A stretch of DNA of 64,000 nt, from positions 2,666,001 to 2,730,000 of the forward strand of contig NZ_CP090976.1 in NCBI RefSeq assembly GCF_021513235.1, read 5' to 3'. Below are positions 1 through 7,965 of the stretch, piece after piece; position 1 is the first letter of the stretch, and each line of letters begins with the position of its first letter. The position numbers and the translations under genes are program-made. The DNA comes from Kaistella sp. 97-N-M2 (lineage in GTDB: Bacteria; Bacteroidota; Bacteroidia; Flavobacteriales; Weeksellaceae). Below the pieces are notes generated by a model. It had not been told where the DNA came from and ran no database searches. It saw only the letters and a program-made list of their open reading frames with translations.

Positions 1-536
1 CTGTCGATCACTTTGAAATATTCTTTGCTCGCGAGATTGAGAACGATATCTTTGGCTTTTAACTCGCTGTTCAGTTTTTCTGTGACTTTATCTTTCCAGA
101 ATTCATAGAGGTTTTGATGGCCTTCGAATTTGAATTTCCGTCCCATTTCCAAACGGTAGAGCATGACTCTGTCTGAAGGTTTTAAAATTCCGTACAGGCC
201 CGAAAGCATGCGGAAGTTTTTCTGAAGGTATTTCATGGCAGACTCGTCTAACGATTTTGCGTCGAGACCGCGGTAGACTTCGCCGCTGAAAGCCATCAAA
301 GCCGGCGCGGATTCCTTTGCAGAAGGTTTGGCCTTCCAGTTTTGGTTGCGGTGCCAGTTTTCGTCGGCGAGTTTCGTGGAAATCTCCATGAGATCCGATA
401 AGTATTTGGGAGATTTGTGTTTTAAGGTACTTTGAATTAATGCTGCTTCGTCTATAAAATGCGGCGTTGTGGGTTTTAAGAAAGGCGTGGAATTCTCAAT
501 ATTCATGAGCTTTGCGGGCGAAGTAAGGATTTTCAT
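1..536 (-). CDS. yaaA: Peroxide stress protein YaaA (partial, N-terminal 178 residues)
   Basis: The minus-strand frame runs from ATG at 536 off the left edge with no stop. The protein begins MKILTSPAKLMNIE, the usual opening of YaaA (DUF328/UPF0246), and contains the family blocks FSGEVYRGLDA, RMLSGLYGILKP and LNLASKEYFKVI. In E. coli YaaA limits oxidative DNA damage by lowering free iron and binds DNA; here the role is inferred from the family. The real protein should be about 250 residues, so roughly the last third is missing only because the window ends. The gene lies downstream of the YciO/TsaC gene on the same strand, separated by a dispersed repeat. Confidence 0.9.
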   Translation of the reverse strand, partial: MKILTSPAKLMNIENSTPFLKPTTPHFIDEAALIQSTLKHKSPKYLSDLMEISTKLADENWHRNQNWKAKPSAKESAPALMAFSGEVYRGLDAKSLDESAMKYLQKNFRMLSGLYGILKPSDRVMLYRLEMGRKFKFEGHQNLYEFWKDKVTEKLNSELKAKDIVLNLASKEYFKVID

Positions 537-590
537 TACGGGAGGATGGAAAATTATGTTTTAAACTCTTTTTTTGGGGAAGCTCCTGTT

Positions 591-671
591 GCGTCCCGAC
601 CTGAATGGAGCTCTTTTTGTGCAGCGCAGCGGAACAAAAAAGCGGGAATGGAGGGCGGAAAAAGACGCCCA
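591..671 (-). repeat. Dispersed 3'-end hairpin element, copy 1
   Basis: This G/C-rich block in a gene-free gap matches the block at 36989-37061 when one of them is reverse-complemented. Shared words include GCGGGAA, GGCGGAAAAAG, CGCCCA, CCCGAC and TGGAGC. Read in the direction of the upstream gene (minus), it starts 7 nt after that gene's stop codon. The centre is a hairpin with arms TTTTTGT and ACAAAAA. A 60-codon open frame across it (496-678) is judged spurious. Confidence 0.75.
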
Positions 672-678
672 CATCCAT

Positions 679-1290
679 CTAAATTTCGCCTTTTCCCTGA
701 CGGATAATTTCGGGCTCGCCACTGGTTAAGTCGACGATGGTGGAGGCCACATTGTCGCCATAACCGGAATCGATAACGATATCGACGAGGTTATCGTACT
801 TTTCGGCAATTAATTCAGGGTCTGTAGAATATTCGATGACCTCGTCATCATCTTTAATGGAGGTGGAGGCAATTGGATGTCCCAGTTTTTCGACGATAAG
901 TTGCGGAATCGTATGCGCCGGGACGCGAATGCCGACGGTTTTTTTGCCTTTGTAAGCAAGGGGCAAACTTTTGCTGGCTTCTAAAATAAAGGTGAAGGGA
1001 CCCGGAATATTATTTTTCAGATACCGAAAAACGCTTGTATCGATGGGTTTGGTGAATTGTGACAGGTGGCTTAGGTCGTTACAAATGATGGAAAAGTGAG
1101 CCTTATCTAATTTTACCTTCTTGATCTGGGCAAGCTTTTCCATGGCGCGAATGTCGAAAATGTTGCAACCCAACGCGTACACGGTATCTGACGGGTAGAT
1201 GATTAATCCGCCATTCTGAAGGGATTTCACCACTTCACCAATGAGGTTTTCCTGGGGATTATCGGGATAAATTTTTAGAATTTTTGCCAT
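679..1290 (-). CDS. YciO/TsaC/Sua5-family protein (threonylcarbamoyl-AMP synthase type)
   Basis: A 203-residue YrdC-domain protein. Members make threonylcarbamoyl-AMP from threonine, bicarbonate and ATP for tRNA t6A37 modification. The ATG at 1290 (MAKILKIYPDNPQ) is preferred over an upstream in-frame ATG at 1332, because family members start with this block. The pattern (YPSDTVYALGC, then NNIPGPFTFIL, then ASTSI) resembles E. coli YciO more than TsaC. YciO-type proteins have weaker or uncertain activity, so the housekeeping t6A enzyme may be encoded elsewhere. There is no C-terminal Sua5 domain. It is transcribed towards yaaA and away from the initiator tRNA. Confidence 0.85.
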   Translation of the reverse strand: MAKILKIYPDNPQENLIGEVVKSLQNGGLIIYPSDTVYALGCNIFDIRAMEKLAQIKKVKLDKAHFSIICNDLSHLSQFTKPIDTSVFRYLKNNIPGPFTFILEASKSLPLAYKGKKTVGIRVPAHTIPQLIVEKLGHPIASTSIKDDDEVIEYSTDPELIAEKYDNLVDIVIDSGYGDNVASTIVDLTSGEPEIIRQGKGEI

Positions 1291-1337
1291 ATACAAATTT
1301 AGCAAAAATAGATTAATAAAGATTTTTTGCATAAAAT

Positions 1338-1367
1338 TTGGAACTTTAGAAAATAGTTGTATATTTG
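1338..1367 (+). promoter_or_regulatory. Flavobacterial promoter of the initiator tRNA
   Basis: The TTG at 1338-1340 and TATATTTG at 1360-1367 are separated by 19 bp, an exact fit to the flavobacterial -33/-7 promoter. The tRNA begins 12 nt downstream. Confidence 0.8.
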
Positions 1368-1378
1368 CACCACAATAA

Positions 1379-1451
<73 letters not shown>

Positions 1452-1457
1452 CTAAGT

Positions 1458-1489
1458 AAAGAGAATCAAGAAATTGGTTCTCTTTTTTT
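1458..1489 (+). terminator. Terminator after tRNA-fMet
   Basis: The arms AAGAGAA and TTCTCTT enclose a 12-nt loop and run into seven T residues, starting 6 nt after the tRNA. Confidence 0.75.
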
Positions 1490-1644
1490 GTGGGGTTATT
1501 TCTTGTGGTGAGGGGGTTTTGGGGATTAAAAATTTATCAAAAAATAAATGGCAGCGTTTGGTAGATAAAGCGCGCGCGAAAAAAGGCATACTTTTCGGCA
1601 TACCCTTTTGATTTTTTAAAACTTCGGTGATCATATCAATTAAA

Positions 1645-3207
1645 TTAAAACGATTTCGCCTCATAATCGCTCTCGTTACCCAGACGGTCGACCGATTTTA
1701 GGGCGATGGTCGTAAGTTTTTTGCCGTTCTTCATCAAAGGCAGATTTGTTGAGATGATGTTTTTCTCCAAAATTTCCGTCTCCCAAACAGTGCCGTATTT
1801 CGCATATAAAATCCATTGGAAAACATTTTGATGATCCAAAGAATTCCATTTCACAAGTGCAGACGAGCCCGAAACTTCCAGGAATAAAATAGGCTTTTTT
1901 AATGCTTCAGCCTTAATCCAGGGCGTTCGCGGTACCAGGGCTTTTGTTTTGTACGCATTTTTCACCGCATTGAACATGGCTGTGTTTTTCGATAATCCAT
2001 CGACGCTGTAATGAATAGCTCCGGCGGAATTTTTGAGGATATTTCGCGTCGAAATGATTTGACTGACGATCTCTGCGGGTCGGTCGCTAACATCGCGCAT
2101 TCCGATTGTGTTGAGACCGGGCCACAGGTGACGATTCAGTGTGTTTTCGCTTTCCCACCAATTAAGAAGCGCAGTAAAACTTTGTGGCCCATCGTTTTTC
2201 CAGTAGAGTTGAGGCGAAAAATAATCGAGCCAGCCTTGGTTTAACCACAATTTTGCATCGGCGTAAAGTTCGTCGTACTGAGAAGAACCCTTAATTCCCG
2301 CGGGATAACCGGGTTTCCAAATCCCAAATGGACTGATCCCAAACTGCACGTAACTTTTTTCCGCTTTAATTTCGTCGTGAATTCTTTTAATGAATTTGTT
2401 TACGTTCGCACGTCGCCAATCGGCTCGCGACAAAGTACCGCCAACTTTTAAATAATTATTCCAGGTTCGGATATCCGGAAAATCTTTGCCGCCGTTGTAT
2501 TCTCTGTAAGGATAAAAATAGTCGTCGATATGAATGGCATCAATATCATATCTTTTCACGATATCATTAATAACGTGGGAAACGTGATCCTGCGTTTTTT
2601 CGTCGGAAGGATCCATCCAGTACATTCCGTTTCGCAGTTTGATGATCTGCTCCGGCATTTTTTTCACCATCGATTCGCTTGTTATGGGCCCGCCGGTAGT
2701 GTGCTGTGCGCGGTACGGATTGAGCCAGACATGCAATTCCATTCCGCGCAGATGGGCTTCTTCAATCCAAAACTCCAGGGGATCGTAATATGGAACAGGC
2801 GCTTTGCCAACTTCTCCCGTAAGGAAGTAGGACCAGGGTTCCAAATCACTTTTATAAAGAGCATCTGCAGAAGGTCGCGCCTGAAAAATAACGGCGTTGA
2901 AGTTCGCGTCTTTCAAGAGATCCAGAATTTTGATGGCTTCGTCTTTTTGCTGCTGCGTGGATAAATTATTTCGCGACGGCCAGTTGATATTCGCGACGGT
3001 GGCAATCCAGGCGGCGCGAAATTCGCGATCGACTTCCGGAAGATTTAGTTTGGCTACGGGTTTTTCGATCTCCGGTTTTGGTTGCACCGGTTTAACGACG
3101 GCTTTCACGGGCGTTTTTTTCGAAACAGGCTTTTTCGCCGTACAGGAAAAGATGATTAAAAGAACAAGAAGGAAAAGAGAACTAGCTCTGGCAACAGAAT
3201 ATTTCAT
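1645..3207 (-). CDS. GHL10 (DUF187) family glycoside-hydrolase-like lipoprotein
   Basis: A 520-residue protein starting at ATG 3207 (MKYSVARAS), with a signal peptide and lipobox IFSC (Cys22); an in-frame ATG 7 codons upstream would put extra residues before the signal peptide. The body is a TIM-barrel GHL10 domain like Bacillus YngK: FRAAWIATVANINWP, then FNAVIFQARPSADALY, HVWLNPYRA and AIHIDDYFYPY, which carries acidic residues at the predicted active site. A C-terminal segment of about 100 residues (LFLEVSGSSALVKWNS onward) looks like a fibronectin-type III domain. Members are proposed to act on cell-envelope polysaccharide, but the substrate here is unknown. Its minus-strand neighbour upstream is an M23 peptidase lipoprotein. 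A -7-like TATATTTG lies at 3233-3240 on the minus strand. Confidence 0.88.
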   Translation of the reverse strand: MKYSVARASSLFLLVLLIIFSCTAKKPVSKKTPVKAVVKPVQPKPEIEKPVAKLNLPEVDREFRAAWIATVANINWPSRNNLSTQQQKDEAIKILDLLKDANFNAVIFQARPSADALYKSDLEPWSYFLTGEVGKAPVPYYDPLEFWIEEAHLRGMELHVWLNPYRAQHTTGGPITSESMVKKMPEQIIKLRNGMYWMDPSDEKTQDHVSHVINDIVKRYDIDAIHIDDYFYPYREYNGGKDFPDIRTWNNYLKVGGTLSRADWRRANVNKFIKRIHDEIKAEKSYVQFGISPFGIWKPGYPAGIKGSSQYDELYADAKLWLNQGWLDYFSPQLYWKNDGPQSFTALLNWWESENTLNRHLWPGLNTIGMRDVSDRPAEIVSQIISTRNILKNSAGAIHYSVDGLSKNTAMFNAVKNAYKTKALVPRTPWIKAEALKKPILFLEVSGSSALVKWNSLDHQNVFQWILYAKYGTVWETEILEKNIISTNLPLMKNGKKLTTIALKSVDRLGNESDYEAKSF

Positions 3208-3352
3208 AAGTGAATTTGATAGGTGCAAACGGCAAATATATTAAAAGCAAAAGACTTAAGGTAATTAATGTTCTCGCAGAATTATCTTTAAATTCCATTC
3301 GACGCCAAGTTTCATAAAATCATCATGTCAATTTTTTGGGGCTACAAATTTT

Positions 3353-4456
3353 TTATTTCAACCTTTCGCTGTTCACGAAGCTTTGGGTGCCGTCACTCGT
3401 TTTGATATGGTACCAGGGGCCATTTGAAGAAAGGATTTTTATGGGCGTTTCTTTTTCGGTCGTCGCAATGCTTTCGTAGGAAGTTCCGGGGCCTTGTCGT
3501 AGATTGGTTCCGGATTTTATTGTTGTGAAATTTTTTAAATTATTTTTTAAGGTTTTGGGAATGGGTCGTTTTCGAATAAATGGATAAGCATCGACGGCAC
3601 TGCCGGTCGAATAAATTCCAAAATGCAGATGCGTAGGGCCGCCTTTCGCATTTCCGGTATTGCCCACACGTCCTAACGTGTCGCCGATTTTAACCTTTTT
3701 TCCGCTTTCGGTTATGATGCTGTCTAAATGCGCGTAATAAAGCGAATTGCCGAAAATTCCGTCGCGCAGCCAAACCTGTTTTCCGCCCAAACCCTGATCG
3801 CCTGTGCGGGTAACATAGCCATCTGCTGCGGCCACCACATAGGTTCCGCGGGCAGCGAAGATATCCAAACCTTCATGGCTTCTTGCGCCGCCATCGCGAC
3901 TTGCGCCCCAAAAGCTCTGCACATCCGCGTTTCCCTTGCCTACAACCGGAAATGACAATGAGGGCTGTGTGTAAATTTTTAACGAAAAATTGCCCGCGTA
4001 TTCAATTTCGGGTTGAAGTACAACTTTATAATTTGCGCTGGTGTTAATATTTTCAGAGAAGATTCCGTTTTCGATGATCTGACTTTCAGAGGATTCTACA
4101 CCCGCAGTTTCCTCGAACATATCAACAAAAATTTTACGTTCCGGATTTAAAGGCGATATTTCGATGACGAGACGGTCGCTTTTTTTCAGGTCCAGGGAAT
4201 AAGCCAAAGCATTCGGCGGACCGGGGTTAACAAAAGTTTTCGCGGAGAATCCGTCGGGAATCTGCAGTTGCGCTGAAAGTGCAGCGGAAAAGTCATTTTT
4301 CCAAAGCGTCATCAAACTGTCGCTTCCGGAAAAACGGCGTTCGTATTTTGCACGTTCGGAAGTTTCAAAAATATTCTTGGTCATTTTTAAGCCGTCGCAG
4401 GAAACAGCCAATATCAGTAATAATGCGAGCAGTGTTAATGATTTGAGTTTCATCAT
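3353..4456 (-). CDS. M23 family metallopeptidase lipoprotein with C-terminal SH3 domain
   Basis: About 367 residues. Two adjacent ATGs (4456 and 4453) begin MMKLKSLTL, giving a signal peptide and a lipobox ending in VSC. The LytM/M23 zinc peptidase domain is seen at RSHEGLDIFAARG (the HxxxD ligands) and HLHFG (the HxH motif), in about residues 180-290. A bacterial SH3-like domain follows (TNLRQGPGTSYESI), a common cell-wall binding module. Such proteins cut peptide cross-links of peptidoglycan or help septum splitting. Being a lipoprotein, it probably sits on a membrane facing the periplasm. The 145-bp gap to the next gene suggests a loose operon at most. Confidence 0.9.
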   Translation of the reverse strand: MMKLKSLTLLALLLILAVSCDGLKMTKNIFETSERAKYERRFSGSDSLMTLWKNDFSAALSAQLQIPDGFSAKTFVNPGPPNALAYSLDLKKSDRLVIEISPLNPERKIFVDMFEETAGVESSESQIIENGIFSENINTSANYKVVLQPEIEYAGNFSLKIYTQPSLSFPVVGKGNADVQSFWGASRDGGARSHEGLDIFAARGTYVVAAADGYVTRTGDQGLGGKQVWLRDGIFGNSLYYAHLDSIITESGKKVKIGDTLGRVGNTGNAKGGPTHLHFGIYSTGSAVDAYPFIRKRPIPKTLKNNLKNFTTIKSGTNLRQGPGTSYESIATTEKETPIKILSSNGPWYHIKTSDGTQSFVNSERLK

Positions 4457-4506
4457 ATATCGATCCATGCAAAAATTTAGCCGCGCTTTGGTTCAAGCAA
4501 AAACAT

Positions 4507-4540
4507 AAAAAAAACCTTCCAAAAAAATTTGAAAGGTTTA
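4507..4540 (-). terminator. Terminator of typA
   Basis: On the minus strand the arms AAACCTTTC and GGAAGGTTT flank an A/T loop and lead into a run of eight T, 19 nt after the typA stop codon. Confidence 0.7.
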
Positions 4541-4558
4541 GTTTAATTTTAAATCTGC

Positions 4559-6364
4559 TTAAGATTTCGCGCCTCTTTCGATACGTTTTCTTTCGTCTTC
4601 AGAAAGTACTTTTTTACGCATTCTGATGAAGTTTGGTGTTACCTCGATCGCTTCATCACCCTGGATATATTCCATACATTCCTCCAAAGAGAAAAGGATT
4701 TTCGGCGCAATGCTGCCGTCTTTATCTTTTCCTGATGCACGCATGTTGTTCAGCTGTTTGGCTTCCACAATATTCACGACCAAATCTCCAGGTTTGTTTT
4801 GTTCTCCGATGATCATTCCGGCATAAATTTCTTCGCCCGGATCCACAAAGAACTTGCCTCGGTCCTGTAATTTCGCGATGGAATATTCCGTAGCCGGACC
4901 TTGCGTTTTGCTGATTAAAACACCAACCAATCGTCCCGGAATAGCGCCTTTGAAAGGCTTGTAATCTACAAAACGGTGCGCCATAATGGCTTCACCAGCC
5001 GTAGCGGTTAACATTTGGGAACGCAATCCAATCAAACCTCTGGAAGGAATTTCGAATTCCATATGCTGCATTTCGCCTTTGGTTTCCATAATGTGAAGAT
5101 CTCCTTTTCTTTGCGTGGCCAAATCGATCACACGCGAAGCATATTCTTCCGGTACATCAACTACCATGGATTCGTACGGCTCAGATTTTACACCATCGAT
5201 TTCTCTTAAAATCACCTGTGGCTGGCCAATCGTCATTTCATAACCTTCTCTTCGCATTGTTTCGATCAATACAGAAAGGTGAAGAATACCGCGACCGAAG
5301 ACCAAAAAGGTATTGGCATCGTCGGTAGGCTCTACTCTTAACGCTAAATTTTTCTCCAGTTCTTTCATCAACCTTTCTTTCAGGTGATTGGAAGTTACAT
5401 ATTTTCCGTCTTTTCCGAAGAAAGGGGAGTTGTTGATGGAGAACGTCATGTTCAAGGTAGGCTCGTCGATCGCCGTTCTTGGTAACGGATCCGGATTTTC
5501 CAGATCTACAAAGGAATCGCCGATCTGAAATTTATCAAATCCAACAATCGCGCAGATATCTCCGGCTTTCACTTCCTGAACTTTCTTTTTCCCAAGACCT
5601 TCAAAAACGTATAATTCTTTTACTTTTCCTTTGATGATATTGCCGTCTTCCTGCGCCAAACCGATCCATTCTGATTCTTTTACAGAACCCTGATTAATTT
5701 TTCCGATTGCGATTCTTCCTAAGAACGAAGAGAAATCAAGAGATACGATCTGCATTCTTAATGGACCTTCTTTCGCTTCCGGCGCCGGCACATGCTCTAA
5801 AATTCCGTCCAATAACGGGAAAATATTGTCTGTTTGCTCTAAAGAGGTATTGAACCAGCCCTGCTTACTTGATCCGTAAAATGTTGGGAAATCCAACTGC
5901 TCTTCGGTAGCATCGAGGTTGAAGAAAAGATCGAAAACCTGATCGTGAACTTCGTCCGGACGACAGTTTGGTTTATCTACTTTATTGATGACAACAACCG
6001 GTCTTAAACCTAATTCCAACGCTTTTTGAAGCACGAAACGCGTTTGCGGCATTGGCCCTTCAAAAGCATCAACCAAAAGCAACACCCCATCTGCCATTTT
6101 CAAAACTCTTTCTACCTCACCACCGAAATCGGCGTGACCAGGAGTATCGATTACATTAATTTTGGTGTCTTTGTAAGTTACCGAGATGTTTTTCGATAAA
6201 ATGGTAATTCCCCGCTCACGTTCCAGATCATTATTATCCATAATAAGATCTCCGGACTCTTGATTTTCCCGGAAAACACTGGTAGCGTGGATGATTTTGT
6301 CAACCAAAGTCGTTTTACCGTGGTCAACGTGCGCAATAATTGCGATATTTCTAATGTTTTGCAT
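4559..6364 (-). CDS. typA: Translational GTPase TypA/BipA
   Basis: A 601-residue translation factor-type GTPase. G motifs are clear: [10 protein letters not shown] (P-loop, residues 11-20), [16 protein letters not shown] and NKVDKP. Domains II, III, V and the C-terminal domain follow in the usual BipA order. The protein binds 70S ribosomes and is involved in 50S assembly and stress or cold growth. The start at 6364 ([14 protein letters not shown]) is chosen over the in-frame ATG at 6385 because the shorter form matches the family and a -7 box sits at 6383-6390. It appears monocistronic, with its own promoter and terminator. Confidence 0.96.
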   Translation of the reverse strand: MQNIRNIAIIAHVDHGKTTLVDKIIHATSVFRENQESGDLIMDNNDLERERGITILSKNISVTYKDTKINVIDTPGHADFGGEVERVLKMADGVLLLVDAFEGPMPQTRFVLQKALELGLRPVVVINKVDKPNCRPDEVHDQVFDLFFNLDATEEQLDFPTFYGSSKQGWFNTSLEQTDNIFPLLDGILEHVPAPEAKEGPLRMQIVSLDFSSFLGRIAIGKINQGSVKESEWIGLAQEDGNIIKGKVKELYVFEGLGKKKVQEVKAGDICAIVGFDKFQIGDSFVDLENPDPLPRTAIDEPTLNMTFSINNSPFFGKDGKYVTSNHLKERLMKELEKNLALRVEPTDDANTFLVFGRGILHLSVLIETMRREGYEMTIGQPQVILREIDGVKSEPYESMVVDVPEEYASRVIDLATQRKGDLHIMETKGEMQHMEFEIPSRGLIGLRSQMLTATAGEAIMAHRFVDYKPFKGAIPGRLVGVLISKTQGPATEYSIAKLQDRGKFFVDPGEEIYAGMIIGEQNKPGDLVVNIVEAKQLNNMRASGKDKDGSIAPKILFSLEECMEYIQGDEAIEVTPNFIRMRKKVLSEDERKRIERGAKS

Positions 6365-6382
6365 AATCGTTTTTTGACCGTG

Positions 6383-6390
6383 CAAAAGTA
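6383..6390 (-). promoter_or_regulatory. -7 box of typA
   Basis: On the minus strand this reads TACTTTTG, a full match to TAnnTTTG, about 19 nt before the chosen ATG. No TTG is seen at the -33 position (TTCG instead). Confidence 0.5.
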
Positions 6391-6520
6391 AGCTTTTTTC
6401 GCGAAAAACGAACCTATGTATTTGAATTTAATAAAATTTTATGCCTAAAATTACAGAAAGTTTAATATTGGGTTCATAACTGAGTTTTAAAAGGAAAGAA
6501 ACAGGCCTGCTATTGCAAAT

Positions 6521-6541
6521 AAAAAGCGGCGAAATGCCGCT
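6521..6541 (-). terminator. Terminator of the DUF465 gene
   Basis: AGCGGC, a five-base loop and GCCGCT form a perfect hairpin, followed on the minus strand by TTTT. Confidence 0.7.
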
Positions 6542-6569
6542 CCAACAATTAAATTTAAAATAGTCAATT

Positions 6570-6803
6570 TTAGTCCTTTAAATAAGAGTAGAGATCATCT
6601 TTTAAATGAACCCGCTTTTTACGCAAGTCGGTTAAGTGTTCGTCGGTGGTGTGGTTTTGTTCCCCATCTTCATAATGCTGAATGAGCGCATTGACTTCCT
6701 CATAATTAACATACATTTTCTTAAAGGCTTCATCATTCAGTTTAAAATCGTTGATTTTTTCTTCCATATCCGGAAACTCGTGGGTAAGATTGTGATTTTC
6801 CAT
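6570..6803 (-). CDS. DUF465 (YdcH) family protein
   Basis: A 77-residue, charged, all-helical protein. The second half (VNALIQHYEDGEQNH, then LTDLRKKRVHLKDDL) fits the DUF465/YdcH pattern, in which two helices form an antiparallel coiled-coil hairpin. Function is unknown across the family. There is no signal peptide or membrane segment, so it is cytoplasmic. It is a single gene with its own terminator. Confidence 0.8.
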   Translation of the reverse strand: MENHNLTHEFPDMEEKINDFKLNDEAFKKMYVNYEEVNALIQHYEDGEQNHTTDEHLTDLRKKRVHLKDDLYSYLKD

Positions 6804-6882
6804 GGCGATAATATTTTGTTTTTTAGTACATTAAAGTTACGGAAAAATATAATCAGACGAGATATGAAAATTATCAGCAATT

Positions 6883-7041
6883 TTAAGTCATCATATCCAG
6901 TTCGAGCGGATTGTTATTTTTAATACGCTCTTCCTTCGCATCCAATTCCCGTTTTCTGAGCATATCTGCAGGTTTTACTTCAGTTCCGTCCGGACCAAAC
7001 ATTTTAAAATTGGCGCCGGCTTCATTGATTTTTTGTGAAGA
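6883..7041 (-). pseudogene. Remnant of a GLPGLI-family gene (C-terminal end only)
   Basis: This stretch encodes about 52 residues ending RKRELDAKEERIKNNN then PLELDMMT. That resembles the C-terminus of the intact GLPGLI protein just upstream, which ends LRAREKREKEKIAKDNN then ILELDLIK. No start codon, signal peptide or GLPGLI motif remains; the open frame can begin only inside the neighbour's terminator. The simplest reading is the leftover of a tandem GLPGLI gene whose 5' part was deleted. It could instead be a short recruited peptide, but I see no ribosome-binding context for one. Confidence 0.6.
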
Positions 7042-7078
7042 TAAAAAAAATGCCAATCCGAAAGTACGAATTGGCATT
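7042..7078 (-). terminator. Terminator of the GLPGLI operon
   Basis: The arms AATGCCAAT and ATTGGCATT, with two further inner pairs, close a hairpin followed on the minus strand by eight T residues. It starts 11 nt after the GLPGLI stop codon and separates the gene from the remnant. Confidence 0.85.
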
Positions 7079-7088
7079 ATTAAAGCGT

Positions 7089-7955
7089 TTATTTAATTAA
7101 ATCGAGCTCCAGAATATTGTTGTCCTTTGCGATTTTTTCTTTCTCCCTTTTTTCCCGAGCGCGGAGGTAATCGCTTACATTCGTCATTTTTCCGTCAATG
7201 TTAATTTGGGCCATGTCAGAATTTGCTAAACTTACTCTGAGGGATTTATTGGGATCATTTCTGCTTTCCAAATAGTGCTTTTTATATTCTTTTTCACTTA
7301 AATTTACAGCATTCCCGAAATCAAAAACAAAATTTTTGTTCGGATCTACATTTTTAATTTCTTCCGATTTCAGGTTTTTAATTCCATTTAAGATGTAAGA
7401 ATGACTTTTCGTATCATCTTCAATCTTCACAATTAAACCCGGCAAACCGTGAAATTTATACGGTCCATCCTGAATTGGGATTTCTGTGGTAAACCAAGCG
7501 GTCCATTTTCTGCCAAACATTTCCGTTTCGGCTTTTTGAGTTTGGAAGTCGCCGATTTTTTGCTTTTCAGGTAGAATTTTCCAATTCATTTTTCGTTCAT
7601 CTGCCACTTTCATTTTAGTTTGCCCAATTCTGGTGACTAAAAAAGTTTTAAAATCAGGAAACTCCTTAATAACTGTACTTCTCACAAAACCTTTTCGCAT
7701 ATCGGATTTTACATTCATAGAGCCGGTTGCAGCCAATTCTTTTTCCAATATTGCATTGGCAATAGAATCACTTTTAAAAACCGTTTCACTATAGAATTTT
7801 GAAAATTTGGGCAAAACTTCCAGCAACATCATTTCAGATTTTACATCGGCTTGATTGGTAGAATCCGGTATAAACTGGTAAACGTAACTGAACCGCTGGT
7901 TTTGTGCAGTGCCAAGACTGAAAATAAATAAGGATAGAAAGAGAAACTTCTTCAT
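7089..7955 (-). CDS. GLPGLI family protein
   Basis: A 288-residue exported protein with signal peptide MKKFLFLSLFIFSLGTAQ, starting at ATG 7955. The diagnostic sextet GLPGLI is at residues 170-175, within KFHGLPGLIVKIED. The family is almost confined to Bacteroidota, is often found in multiple paralogues, and has no established function. The gene follows the M56 gene by 10 nt on the same strand, so it is the third cistron of the BlaI-M56 unit. This suggests it is an output or accessory periplasmic part of that sensor system. An in-frame ATG at 8012 would overlap the M56 gene and lacks a signal peptide, so it is rejected. Confidence 0.92.
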   Translation of the reverse strand: MKKFLFLSLFIFSLGTAQNQRFSYVYQFIPDSTNQADVKSEMMLLEVLPKFSKFYSETVFKSDSIANAILEKELAATGSMNVKSDMRKGFVRSTVIKEFPDFKTFLVTRIGQTKMKVADERKMNWKILPEKQKIGDFQTQKAETEMFGRKWTAWFTTEIPIQDGPYKFHGLPGLIVKIEDDTKSHSYILNGIKNLKSEEIKNVDPNKNFVFDFGNAVNLSEKEYKKHYLESRNDPNKSLRVSLANSDMAQINIDGKMTNVSDYLRAREKREKEKIAKDNNILELDLIK

Positions 7956-7965
7956 TGGGGTAAAA

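Noticed and set aside
496..678. 60-codon minus-strand open frame
   Set aside because: It crosses the dispersed repeat and overlaps the start of yaaA. It has no domain, signal or ribosome-binding context; the repeat explains the open frame.
1565..1612. GGCATAC direct repeats after the GHL10 gene as a terminator
   Set aside because: The repeats are direct, not inverted. Only AAAAGG/CCTTTT can pair, which is too weak to call.
1452..1664. 70-codon minus-strand open frame
   Set aside because: It abuts the tRNA, contains the tRNA terminator in reverse and overlaps the end of the GHL10 gene; composition is not protein-like.
2530..2964. 144-codon plus-strand frame inside the GHL10 gene
   Set aside because: It lies wholly antisense to a well-supported gene and has no recognisable features. 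The same applies to the other long antisense frames in parC, tamL, the glucosidase and the DUF2723 gene.
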